Shown: in pieces, positions 1 through 6,495 of the stretch
Position numbering within the stretch: position 1 is the first letter of the stretch
How the letters are laid out: every line of letters starts with the position of its first letter
Source: an uncultured Desulfomonile sp.
GTDB lineage: Bacteria; Desulfobacterota; Desulfomonilia; Desulfomonilales; Desulfomonilaceae
Direction: 5' to 3'
Assembly: GCA_903920415.1 (NCBI GenBank)
Contig: CAIXMD010000291.1
Location: 1-21,715 of the forward strand
Length of the DNA: 21,715 nucleotides
The notes under the pieces: generated by a model
The model's database searches: none
Told to the model about the DNA's origin: nothing
What the model saw: only the letters and a program-made list of their open reading frames with translations
Position numbers and translations under genes: made by a program

Positions 1-27
1 CAAAATAAATCAACGCGGACGTACTAG

Positions 28-453
28 ATACGCTCACAGTCAACTCAGCATATATTCATAATAGTCTGTATTGGCAGAACTATTTGTCAAAGAACCGGGT
101 GTAATAACGTACGTATCAAAAAAACTTTTGACTGTCAAGATGGAGAGTGGTTAAAGGTAAACCCCGACACGAATCTGCCATATCAGAGTATCAAGACTTT
201 GCTGAAACTTGCGAGTAAACGGGCCGGCATCACAAAAAATGTGACGCACCATACTTTGAGACATACGTTCTCGACATTGCTGATGGAGTCTGGTATAAGC
301 ACCGAGGTAAGGAGACTACTGATGCGGCACTCGACATTATCAGCAACGGAACATTACACTCATGTATCTCCAGGCTTTATGCAGTCTCAGGCCGGTGCAT
401 TCTCTGATATGATAAACGCAGAAAAGATTGTTGACCCATTTGGTGATGTCTGA
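28..453 (+). pseudogene. Tyrosine recombinase/integrase, C-terminal remnant
   Basis: The C-terminal catalytic half of a phage-type tyrosine recombinase is visible. It has the HxLRH box (HTLRH, about 256-270), the second histidine in LLMRHS, and the nucleophilic tyrosine in HYTHVS. The open frame begins after an in-frame TAG at 25-27, and recognisable homology starts only around 160-180 (SIKTLLKLASKRAGI). The first catalytic arginine and the core-binding domain are missing from this frame, and I see no integrase-like sequence in the other frames between 1 and 90. The gene is therefore probably truncated or frameshifted, although the window edge prevents certainty. It reads towards tRNA-Arg, whose first base is 34 bases after the stop codon, which fits an old island junction. 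A TTG at 199 could start a short product, but that would not be an active recombinase. Confidence 0.75.
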
Positions 454-487
454 AAGTCTGAAAGCGAAAACCTTTGTAAAGCCGCAT

Positions 488-564
488 GGGCGGTTAGCTC
501 AGCTGGATAGAGTACAGGCCTCCGAAGCCTGGGGTCGTGCGTTCGAATCGCATACCGCCCACCA
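488..564 (+). tRNA. tRNA-Arg (anticodon CCG), CCA encoded
   Basis: A full cloverleaf can be drawn. The acceptor stem GGGCGGT pairs with ACCGCCC (554-560), the D arm begins TAGCTCAGCTGGATAGAG, and the anticodon stem CAGGC/GCCTG closes a loop CTCCGAA, giving anticodon CCG, which reads CGG (Arg). The T arm carries the GTTCGAATC core. The discriminator A and an encoded CCA end the gene. It lies between an integrase remnant and accessory genes, the usual setting of an island attachment site. I found no second copy of its 3' end in the window. Confidence 0.97.
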
Positions 565-572
565 ATAATATT

Positions 573-609
573 AAGCACTTACGGAAACTCGTAAGTGCTT
601 TTATTTTTA
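573..609 (+). terminator. Rho-independent terminator of tRNA-Arg
   Basis: A perfect 11-bp stem, AAGCACTTACG with CGTAAGTGCTT, has a 6-base loop (GAAACT) and is followed by a T-rich tract (TTATTTTTAT). It sits 8 bases after the tRNA CCA. Confidence 0.9.
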
Positions 610-611
610 TT

Positions 612-633
612 TGCAACCTCTTGTGCAACCTCT
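612..633 (+). repeat. 10-bp direct repeat TGCAACCTCT x2
   Basis: TGCAACCTCT occurs at 612-621 and again at 624-633, separated by two bases, just after the tRNA terminator. It could be a recombinase arm or core site of the nearby integrase remnant, but nothing else in the sequence supports that. Confidence 0.4.
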
Positions 634-644
634 ATAGAAAATTT

Positions 645-1013
645 CTACTCTTCAGAAATCATACGACATCTTAACCTGATTGCTTTCTGATGAAACTTGG
701 CAGCAAATTCTTCAAGAAAATACGCAACGTACAGTGCATCTCGTGATTGGAGTTCTAACGACTCATTGGTATTGAGACAATTCTCTCCGCCATGATACAG
801 CTCATGCTGCAATATATCCCTCAGAACTGAACCATAGAGATCTCCATCCTTCATCTCAAAGGGTCTGATGGATGGTATGTTTCCAAATGGCGGCCCGCCT
901 GTTGAAATGGTCACATATATTTCAGGATCACCGGTTTGCTCATCGCAACCTATCAACAAGCATGATTCGACAGGCACCTGCTGTTTCCCACCAAATAATT
1001 CCATTTTAGCCAT
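645..1013 (-). CDS. Hypothetical protein with an HExxH motif
   Basis: A 122-aa soluble protein of no family I recognise, and the only real gene on the minus strand. The start ATG at 1013 has GGAG (1022-1025 on the + strand as CTCC) 8 bases upstream, which supports translation. The middle contains QHELYHGGEN, an HExxH pattern as in zinc metalloproteases, here followed by a histidine-free stretch. No signal peptide or membrane helix is seen. HExxH often occurs by chance, so protease activity is only a possibility. The gene converges on the tRNA-Arg terminator and is separated from abiEi-like gene by a 418-base divergent spacer. Confidence 0.6.
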   Translation of the reverse strand: MAKMELFGGKQQVPVESCLLIGCDEQTGDPEIYVTISTGGPPFGNIPSIRPFEMKDGDLYGSVLRDILQHELYHGGENCLNTNESLELQSRDALYVAYFLEEFAAKFHQKAIRLRCRMISEE

Positions 1014-1431
1014 GACTATTTCTCCGTTGATAAATGTGCAACATCACCATTCTCCTCATTTATTGCTCAACTTAACTGTTGCGGTAGAGTATCAAATTTT
1101 TCCCCTCAACAAAAAGCTCTTTCTGAAAAGTATTAGGCAAAAGGCAAAATAAAATCATTCCATACATATTGCCAATTCACAGATTTGCCTAGCTATTTCT
1201 GGTTCATCGTAATGAACCATTTACGCAATTCTGGCAATCTGGAAGGGGCTCTCATAGTGCTGCCGAGCATTATTGCTTAGCTTGACGCCTTTGGTGTAAC
1301 ATGCCGAGTATCAGCATACTGTTAACTCAGCTCCCCACAACAATATTATCACTTCTCGAATAGTTCTTGATTGTTGCAAATGCAAGGTATATATTTTTGC
1401 AACATGTTACTTTGGAACGGAAGCGGTTACT
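1014..1431. other. Divergent intergenic region
   Basis: A 418-base spacer between the minus-strand HExxH gene and the AbiEi-like gene. Its right end holds a promoter with an overlapping inverted repeat (1367-1404). The rest is AT-rich with no credible ORF: an open frame over 868-1152 runs antisense into the HExxH gene and has no recognisable protein content. The promoter of the minus-strand gene should lie just right of 1025. Confidence 0.5.
1367..1404 (+). promoter_or_regulatory. Promoter with overlapping inverted-repeat operator upstream of the AbiEi-like gene
   Basis: A sigma-70-like promoter is visible: TTGATT (1367-1372), a 17-base spacer, TATATT (1390-1395). A perfect 9-bp inverted repeat, TGTTGCAAA (1372-1380; first base shared with the -35) and TTTGCAACA (1396-1404), brackets the -10 box. 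A protein bound to both arms would cover the promoter. AbiEi proteins are known to repress their own operons by binding inverted repeats in the promoter, so self-repression by the downstream gene is the natural inference. Confidence 0.65.
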
Positions 1432-2046
1432 ATGAATCTCACGGCACAACAGAGACTACTTGATCTATTCGGCAGGCAAAGCGTGGTACGTTCCCGCGAC
1501 CTTGAACAGTATGAAATTCCCCGGGTAGAGATCAGCCGCATGTGCAAGCGGGGTGTAGTTGAGCGTGTCGGGCGCGGTCTCTATCGACTTACTGATGCAC
1601 AGGTAACAGAGCATCAGACTCTGGCCGAAGTTTGCAAAGCAATCCCTAACGGTGTGGTCTGTCTCCTTTCCGCACTTCGTTTTCATGATCTGACAACACA
1701 AGCTCCATTCGAGGTCTGGATGGCGATTGACGTCAAAGCCCATCTCCCCAGAACCAGCCTGCCAATAAAATTCGTCAGATTTTCAGGACCTGCGCTCAGT
1801 GATGGTGTAGAAACCCACAGGATGGATGGTGTGGACATAAAAGTTTTCTGTCTTGCCAAGACCGTGGCCGATTGCTTCAAATACCGTCATAAAATCGGGC
1901 TGGATGTCGCCTTGGAAGCACTTCGTGAAAGTCGGAAATGTGACCGGTGCACGATTGATGACCTCTGGCGTTACGCCAAGGTCTGCCGGGTGAGCAATGT
2001 CATGATGCCTTATCTGGAAGCATTAGCAATATTCCAATATAGCTAA
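1432..2046 (+). CDS. AbiEi-family antitoxin / transcriptional repressor
   Basis: A 204-aa protein with the layout of type IV toxin-antitoxin AbiEi antitoxins. Residues 1-60 form a winged-helix domain (RSRDLEQYEIPRVEISRMCKRG, then VVERVGRGLYRL). The C-terminal domain contains the family phrases EHQTLAEVCKAIPNGVVCLLSALRFH and the late VFCLAKTVADCFKYRHKIGLDVALEALRE. AbiEi represses its own operon and counteracts AbiEii, a nucleotidyltransferase toxin. The length is normal for the family and the end is intact. No AbiEii gene follows; a 60-aa ORF and a DUF1883-TIR gene come next. This is therefore either an orphan regulator or the regulator of the TIR gene. An inverted-repeat operator lies over its promoter. 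Confidence 0.85.
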   Translation: MNLTAQQRLLDLFGRQSVVRSRDLEQYEIPRVEISRMCKRGVVERVGRGLYRLTDAQVTEHQTLAEVCKAIPNGVVCLLSALRFHDLTTQAPFEVWMAIDVKAHLPRTSLPIKFVRFSGPALSDGVETHRMDGVDIKVFCLAKTVADCFKYRHKIGLDVALEALRESRKCDRCTIDDLWRYAKVCRVSNVMMPYLEALAIFQYS

Positions 2047-2062
2047 AGAGAAGAAAGTCCCA

Positions 2063-2245
2063 GTGGCCAAGATAATCCGGGAACTTGGATATGAAGCAAC
2101 AGTTGCTATTGAACCGGCTGCATCCTTAATCACAAAGAAAGCAGAAGCAACCAAAGACAGAAAATTGTGCCTAATCCAGGTGGTGGCACGTAGTCGGTGC
2201 GATGAAGCTGCGCCGCTGGTGCGCCCCCACGCCGTAGAAAGGTGA
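2063..2245 (+). CDS. Small ORF between AbiEi and TIR genes, unrecognised
   Basis: A 60-aa frame with a GTG start, 16 bases after the AbiEi stop. Its TGA lies inside the AGGTGA ribosome binding site of the TIR gene, 4 bases before that gene's GTG, so the geometry fits translational coupling. The first half (MAKIIRELGYEATVAIEPAA) looks like ordinary protein. The last third is GC-rich, with arginine- and alanine-rich content unlike the first part, and may be a junction with unrelated DNA. The upstream Shine-Dalgarno is weak. It is not recognisably AbiEii. It may be a remnant of a gene deleted between AbiEi and TIR. Confidence 0.3.
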   Translation: MAKIIRELGYEATVAIEPAASLITKKAEATKDRKLCLIQVVARSRCDEAAPLVRPHAVER

Positions 2246-2249
2246 TAAT

Positions 2250-3023
2250 GTGAATTTCAGTTACTATGATTTAGGACGTCGTTCTGGAGGCGAAATTATT
2301 GAGGTAACTCTTTCTGGCAATGCAGCAAATGTTTTTTTGGTTGATAGTTCTAACTTCAGTTCGTATAAGGCTGGTCGTAGTTATAGATATTTCGGGGGAC
2401 ATGCCAAAAGTTCACCGGTGAGGTTGCAGGTCCCTAGTTCCGACCAGTGGTATCTTGTAATTGATATGGGAGGACATGGTGGGTCTGTGAGGCATTCTAT
2501 GCGGATTCTTCCTGGAGCACTTCAACCACTAAGAGACATACCTCTTTCCTCAGTGCCTTCGTTAGTGCAGCCCCATCACGACCAAATGAATGATCCTGAA
2601 ACTGATGATCGTGAATTTGATGTCTTTATCTCTCATGCGTCTGAGGACAAGGACGAAGTGGCAAGGCCGTTAGCGGCGGCATTACAGGATGGCGGCCTAC
2701 GTGTATGGTACGACGAGTTTGAGCTGAAGATAGGAGACAGCCTTCGACGCAAAATAGACAAGGGGCTGGCTAGCAGTCGTTTTGGCGTAGTCGTGCTTTC
2801 AAAATCTTTTTTTGCTAAGGGGTGGCCGAATTATGAGCTTGATGGCCTCGTTACTCGTGCCGTTAGTGGTGATCAGGTAATTCTCCCAATATGGCATGAC
2901 ATTACAAAACAGGAACTGATCAGATTCAGTCCTTCGCTTGCTGACAAATTAGCACGTAGCACGGGGACACACACAGTTGAGGAGATAGCTACGGAGATTA
3001 TCGATGTAATTAACTCAAGATGA
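2250..3023 (+). CDS. DUF1883-TIR domain protein, probable NAD-cleaving defence effector
   Basis: A 257-aa, two-domain protein. Residues 1-90 match DUF1883 (NFSYYDLGRRSGGEIIEVTLSG..., DSSNFSSYKAGRSY, SSDQWYLVIDMGG), a small beta-rich domain often found with TIR and possibly a sensor or ligand-binding module. A linker of about 30 residues follows. Residues 122-257 are a TIR domain: FDVFISHASEDKDEVARPLA, VWYDEFELKIGDSLRRKI, and W192-P-N-Y-E196, the WxxxE pattern whose glutamate is catalytic in bacterial NAD-hydrolysing TIR proteins. The GTG start follows AAAGGTGATAAT, a good site; the ATG two bases earlier runs straight into TGA. It is intact and probably cotranscribed with the AbiEi-like gene. 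NAD cleavage or signalling-nucleotide production upon phage infection is inferred from the family. Confidence 0.88.
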   Translation: MNFSYYDLGRRSGGEIIEVTLSGNAANVFLVDSSNFSSYKAGRSYRYFGGHAKSSPVRLQVPSSDQWYLVIDMGGHGGSVRHSMRILPGALQPLRDIPLSSVPSLVQPHHDQMNDPETDDREFDVFISHASEDKDEVARPLAAALQDGGLRVWYDEFELKIGDSLRRKIDKGLASSRFGVVVLSKSFFAKGWPNYELDGLVTRAVSGDQVILPIWHDITKQELIRFSPSLADKLARSTGTHTVEEIATEIIDVINSR

Positions 3024-3198
3024 CTCCTTCAATATTGTGGGCAGCCCCTTGAAAAAGGAGAATCTCTCGGATATCTTGAAAGTACCGCCGATCTCGGAAC
3101 GGGGCAATGTGATTGAGATTTCCGGTTACTTCGGCGTGGCAGAAAAGCTCCGGGAAGCGTTGAATGAGCTGCAAACGCTGCTCTATGCGGGGTTTTAA
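3010..3198 (+). pseudogene. C-terminal fragment of an unidentified protein
   Basis: A frame open from just after a TAA at 3007-3009 to the TAA at 3196-3198 reads as a natural protein end: FNIVGSPLKKENLSDILKVP, later GYFGVAEKLREALNELQTLL and a final YAGF. It overlaps the last 14 bases of the TIR gene in another frame and has no start codon with a ribosome binding site, so it looks like the tail of a gene cut off when the TIR gene arrived. I do not recognise the parent family. A minus-strand frame covers the same bases (3010-3315) but begins at TTG without a clear ribosome binding site and reads less like a protein. Confidence 0.4.
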
Positions 3199-3380
3199 TG
3201 CAGAAATACTGATGTCGTGATCAAGTTCGCCTGGCACGAATTGGATTCGGATATCAAGAGGTGTGATGTTTGCGAAATGTGTTTTGAGGTCCCGTTTTAC
3301 TGAAAGCTTACTCAACTGATTTGTCGTTTTAATTTGAACAGATAAGATATCCCATTTGGGAAGATCACCGTTTCACGAGC

Positions 3381-3430
3381 ATGCGCGCATGAACGCGCAT
3401 GAACGCGCATGAACGCGCTTGAACCGCTCA
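3381..3430 (+). repeat. 10-bp tandem repeat GAACGCGCAT upstream of the SIR2-STAND gene
   Basis: Consecutive 10-base units: ATGCGCGCAT (8/10), GAACGCGCAT, GAACGCGCAT, GAACGCGCTT (9/10), then GAACCGCTCA, a decayed copy. The period equals about one helical turn, so bound proteins would sit on one face of the DNA. A short inverted repeat, TCAAC-aatta-GTTGA, follows at 3428-3442. The array ends about 50 bases before the GTG of the SIR2-STAND gene, in its leader or promoter region. The 3199-3380 stretch before it holds no gene that I can support. Confidence 0.7.
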
Positions 3431-3479
3431 ACAATTAGTTGAACAAGAACTTCAGAATCTTACATTTTCGGAGGTTTAA

Positions 3480-5903
3480 GTGAAAATTGAAGACGCAATT
3501 AAGTACGTCTTAGATGGAAGAGGACTACTTTTCACCGGCGCTGGATTTTCTTTTGGCGCAAAAAACCTGTTGAACTATCCAATCCCAACAGGTGGGCAGC
3601 TCGCAGAGCAGTTGATCACAACTATTGGAATGCGTTGTCCAGCTGATCTTGATCGCGCATCTTCTGCATTTTTACGAAAACGAACAGCAGACGATTTGGT
3701 GAAACTTCTTAAAGAGAAATTCACTGTAACATCAATAACAGAATCACACAGAATAATTGCAAATCTTGATTGGTCACGTGTTTATACAACCAATTATGAT
3801 TCTGTTTATGAAAAAGCGAGATTAGATAATTGTAAATCTACAAGAACTGTAACATCAAAAGAACGTCCTGACGGTTTAGTTTCACTTCGCGAGTTAGTTG
3901 TACATGTAAACGGTTCAATAGAGACCTTGAATAAGGATGAATTATCTAATAGCTTTAAGTTGACCTCTGCTAGTTATGCAGCAGAATCGTTCGAAGAATC
4001 GGGTTGGGCATTTCATTTTAGGAATGATGTGCGGAATTCAGCAATTGTCGTATTTATAGGATATTCACTTTACGATCTTGATATTGCGAGAGTTTTGCTT
4101 GCAGAAAATGTCCTAAATAAAGCAGTTTTTATAGTGGCTCCGCCTAATGTAGATAATGAATTAGAAGCAATAGAGTTGCAGGATTTTGGTGAAGTTTTCA
4201 GAATTGGCGTAGATGCCTTTGCGCACTTAGTGCAGAAAATATCCAAATCATATGTACCTATAAACGCGCCGTTACTTCTAAACGTATGGGAAAAGGTTGA
4301 CTCCGTAACTGTTACAGGGATGCCAAGTGACAAGGATGTAATTGAGTATCTTACTGAGGGTATATTGAATGATTCTTTGATTGCACAAATAAACTCTTCA
4401 ACTTCATCTGATTACATCATACCAAGGTTAGCTTTACAGCAAGTCAAGGAGAGTCTTCTTAATAAAAAACATGTAATACTTCACGGCCACTTAGGTTGCG
4501 GTAAGTCATTCATTGCCGACGCTTTTGGCCTTCACGCTCATGGCTCAGGTCAAAACGTATATATACTCCGTTCTGAAGACCGAGAAGAAATTGGAGAAGT
4601 ACAGGAAATCATAAAATCAGGTGACAAAACTATCCTTATTATTGAATCATATCATCGACATATGCACTTGATTAGGTGGATTGTTGAAGCTAGACTCGAT
4701 AATGTCCTATTACTGTTGACGAATCGAACCGATGTGCATGAAATTTTTTCACAAGAAATATCTAAATTGCTTTCCAGTCTGTATGTGGAAATTGATTGTA
4801 CTAAGCTTGAAAATTCTGAAGTTGAGTCTGTATCTTTGATTCTTGACAAATACGGTCTTTGGGGGCAGCAATTTTCTTGGAGTCCTGACAGAAAGAAAAA
4901 ATATATCAAAGATAATTGTGCACGTGAGCTACCGTCATTATTGGTGGATGTCCTTAAGTCATCGCACATCACAGAAAAATATCGTGAAATTATCACTTCT
5001 GCAACTGATCCTAAAGAAATCAAGAGAATTCTTATCTGTCTGTTTGTCTTAGAAGTTATGAACTATTATCCCACTAATTCTAACATTCAGGAACTTCTAG
5101 GTAGCAAAAATATTCGATGGTCATATATCAAGTCAAACTGTAGCCTTAAACCAATTGTTGATTTCAGTACAAACCACATCAGAACTCGTTCTGCAGTTCT
5201 GGGACTTCACCTTTTACACACCTTATTTCCAACGAAATTTCTTGTAGACACTATGATTCAGATGGCCAAAGAAGCAGAAGACAGATTTCACGTACATGAG
5301 TACAGAGACATTCTTAAAGATCTTACACGATTTAAGTTTGTTGCATTAATATTGCCTGAAAAGCAAAGACTTCAGACGATAATTCAATTTTATGAAGGTG
5401 TAAAAAACCTGCACCATGTTAAGAAAAATCCCCAATTTTGGCTTCAGTACGGAATTGCTTCTCTGACACTCGAACAGATGGATAGAGCGGAAAGATATTT
5501 TAATGATGCTTACAGCCTAGCTAGTACTATACCTGGGTACGACTGCTTTCAGATTGATAATTACTTTGCTCGCTTTCTTTTTGAAAAAGCTCTGCTTGAA
5601 GATACAAAAGAAAGTGCAATGCAGTTAGTAACAAAAGCTAGAACAACACTCTTTACACAAATGAGTAAAGAAGAGAGGTACTATCCTTTTCGGGCTGCCC
5701 TTGGAATATTTAAAGTTTATGATAAATGGAAGGGCGCATGGACGATAGACCAAAACAAAGTATTCAAAGGTGTATTTACTGAGCTTGGAAAACGATGTTT
5801 AGCAACGAGTTCGTCTATAAGAAACCATCGGTATGTAATTGAATGCGCTGAAAAGGCTAAAGATAAACTTGCATCAATGGGCATTTTGCAAAACATTAAG
5901 TAA
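3480..5903 (+). CDS. SIR2-STAND NTPase, Avs5-like anti-phage protein
   Basis: An 807-aa protein in three parts. Residues 1-260 are a SIR2 domain: LLFTGAGFS (GAG at 20-22), VYTTNYD (about 101-107), H142 in HVNGS, and FIGYSLYDLDI (192-202). Residues about 310-560 carry a P-loop NTPase: Walker A GHLGCGKS (336-343) and a Walker B-like ILIIES (385-390). The C-terminal third is helical and TPR-like (for example FWLQYGIASLTLEQMDRAER at about 650). SIR2-STAND is the arrangement of Avs5 in the AVAST group: the C-terminal part senses a phage protein, the STAND core oligomerises, and SIR2 depletes NAD. The SIR2 motifs needed for NAD cleavage are retained. The GTG start has an ideal GGAGG at 3470-3474. 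The gene is visibly more AT-rich than its neighbours, suggesting separate acquisition. Naming it Avs5 needs a homology search. Confidence 0.85.
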   Translation: MKIEDAIKYVLDGRGLLFTGAGFSFGAKNLLNYPIPTGGQLAEQLITTIGMRCPADLDRASSAFLRKRTADDLVKLLKEKFTVTSITESHRIIANLDWSRVYTTNYDSVYEKARLDNCKSTRTVTSKERPDGLVSLRELVVHVNGSIETLNKDELSNSFKLTSASYAAESFEESGWAFHFRNDVRNSAIVVFIGYSLYDLDIARVLLAENVLNKAVFIVAPPNVDNELEAIELQDFGEVFRIGVDAFAHLVQKISKSYVPINAPLLLNVWEKVDSVTVTGMPSDKDVIEYLTEGILNDSLIAQINSSTSSDYIIPRLALQQVKESLLNKKHVILHGHLGCGKSFIADAFGLHAHGSGQNVYILRSEDREEIGEVQEIIKSGDKTILIIESYHRHMHLIRWIVEARLDNVLLLLTNRTDVHEIFSQEISKLLSSLYVEIDCTKLENSEVESVSLILDKYGLWGQQFSWSPDRKKKYIKDNCARELPSLLVDVLKSSHITEKYREIITSATDPKEIKRILICLFVLEVMNYYPTNSNIQELLGSKNIRWSYIKSNCSLKPIVDFSTNHIRTRSAVLGLHLLHTLFPTKFLVDTMIQMAKEAEDRFHVHEYRDILKDLTRFKFVALILPEKQRLQTIIQFYEGVKNLHHVKKNPQFWLQYGIASLTLEQMDRAERYFNDAYSLASTIPGYDCFQIDNYFARFLFEKALLEDTKESAMQLVTKARTTLFTQMSKEERYYPFRAALGIFKVYDKWKGAWTIDQNKVFKGVFTELGKRCLATSSSIRNHRYVIECAEKAKDKLASMGILQNIK

Positions 5904-5981
5904 ATGTTCAACCAAGCGCAACAGCGGTGAAACTGCTGTACTCCGAGCCGTTGAAAAATAATTGATTTTGACAGACAGACT

Positions 5982-6466
5982 ATGTTCACCTTTTATCACA
6001 GTCAGCAGAGCGTGGATAATATCAGCTATTACAAAGTGCCACTCATGCAAGGAACTGCAAACGTTTCTCATGCTGGGCATTTCATTTATAGCCGACTATT
6101 TGCCTTTGAAGGGGCATACGGGATGGTTAACAATGAGTTTGACAACTACTTTGTTTCAAATGAGTATCCAACGTTCAATTGCAATGCTGAAAAAATACTT
6201 CCTGAATTTTTATATGCTTACTTTAAAAGCCCTACTGTCTGGAAGGATGTAGCGTTAGGTAGTAAGGGCCTCGGAGATAGGCACCAGAGAGTTCAACCAC
6301 AACAGATTTTGACTCATCGATTTATGTTGCCACCAATAGAATACCAGTATGGTCTTCGCCAATTAATGGCCAAAGCGGTCACTCTGAAGCGACTCCCGCC
6401 GCCGAACGGGATGCCATGCTGCCGTCGATTCTGGATGAAGCATTTAATGGTAACTTGAACATATAA
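5982..6466 (+). pseudogene. hsdS: Type I restriction specificity subunit (HsdS) C-terminal remnant, frameshifted
   Basis: The frame from 5982 carries the second half of an HsdS target-recognition domain: SRLFAFEGAYGMVNNEFDNY, VSNEYPTFN, ILPEFLYAYFKSPTVW, GLGDRHQRVQPQQIL, RFMLPPIEYQYGLRQLMAKA. These match the fold in which the domain ends with conserved PLPPxxEQ-type text. Between about 6384 and 6400 the frame must shift to recover the usual HsdS tail, TPAAERDAMLPSILDEAFNG, ending at the TAA at 6464-6466. The N-terminal TRD and the HsdM and HsdR genes are absent. The remnant cannot give a working specificity subunit. It shows that a type I restriction locus once stood here and was partly replaced by the SIR2 and KAP genes. 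Confidence 0.82.
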
Positions 6467-6495
6467 AATTTCTTTGTGAGGTTTTGGTTCCCACT

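Noticed and set aside
387..578. Minus-strand 63-aa frame reading GRYAIRTHDPRLRRPVLYPAEL
   Set aside because: This is the antisense translation of tRNA-Arg, a well-known false protein.
868..1152. Plus-strand 94-aa frame
   Set aside because: It lies antisense to the HExxH gene, which has a proper ribosome binding site; no protein-like content.
2185..2245. Group II intron or attC-like structured RNA/DNA in the GC-rich stretch before the TIR gene
   Set aside because: No domain V-like hairpin, no core-site pair and no reverse transcriptase or integron features were found.
1432..2245. Complete AbiE type IV toxin-antitoxin pair
   Set aside because: The 60-aa frame after AbiEi shows none of the AbiEii nucleotidyltransferase motifs and is far too short.
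3010..3315. Minus-strand 101-aa frame
   Set aside because: TTG start without a clear ribosome binding site, antisense to the gene tail at 3010-3198 and overlapping the TIR end.
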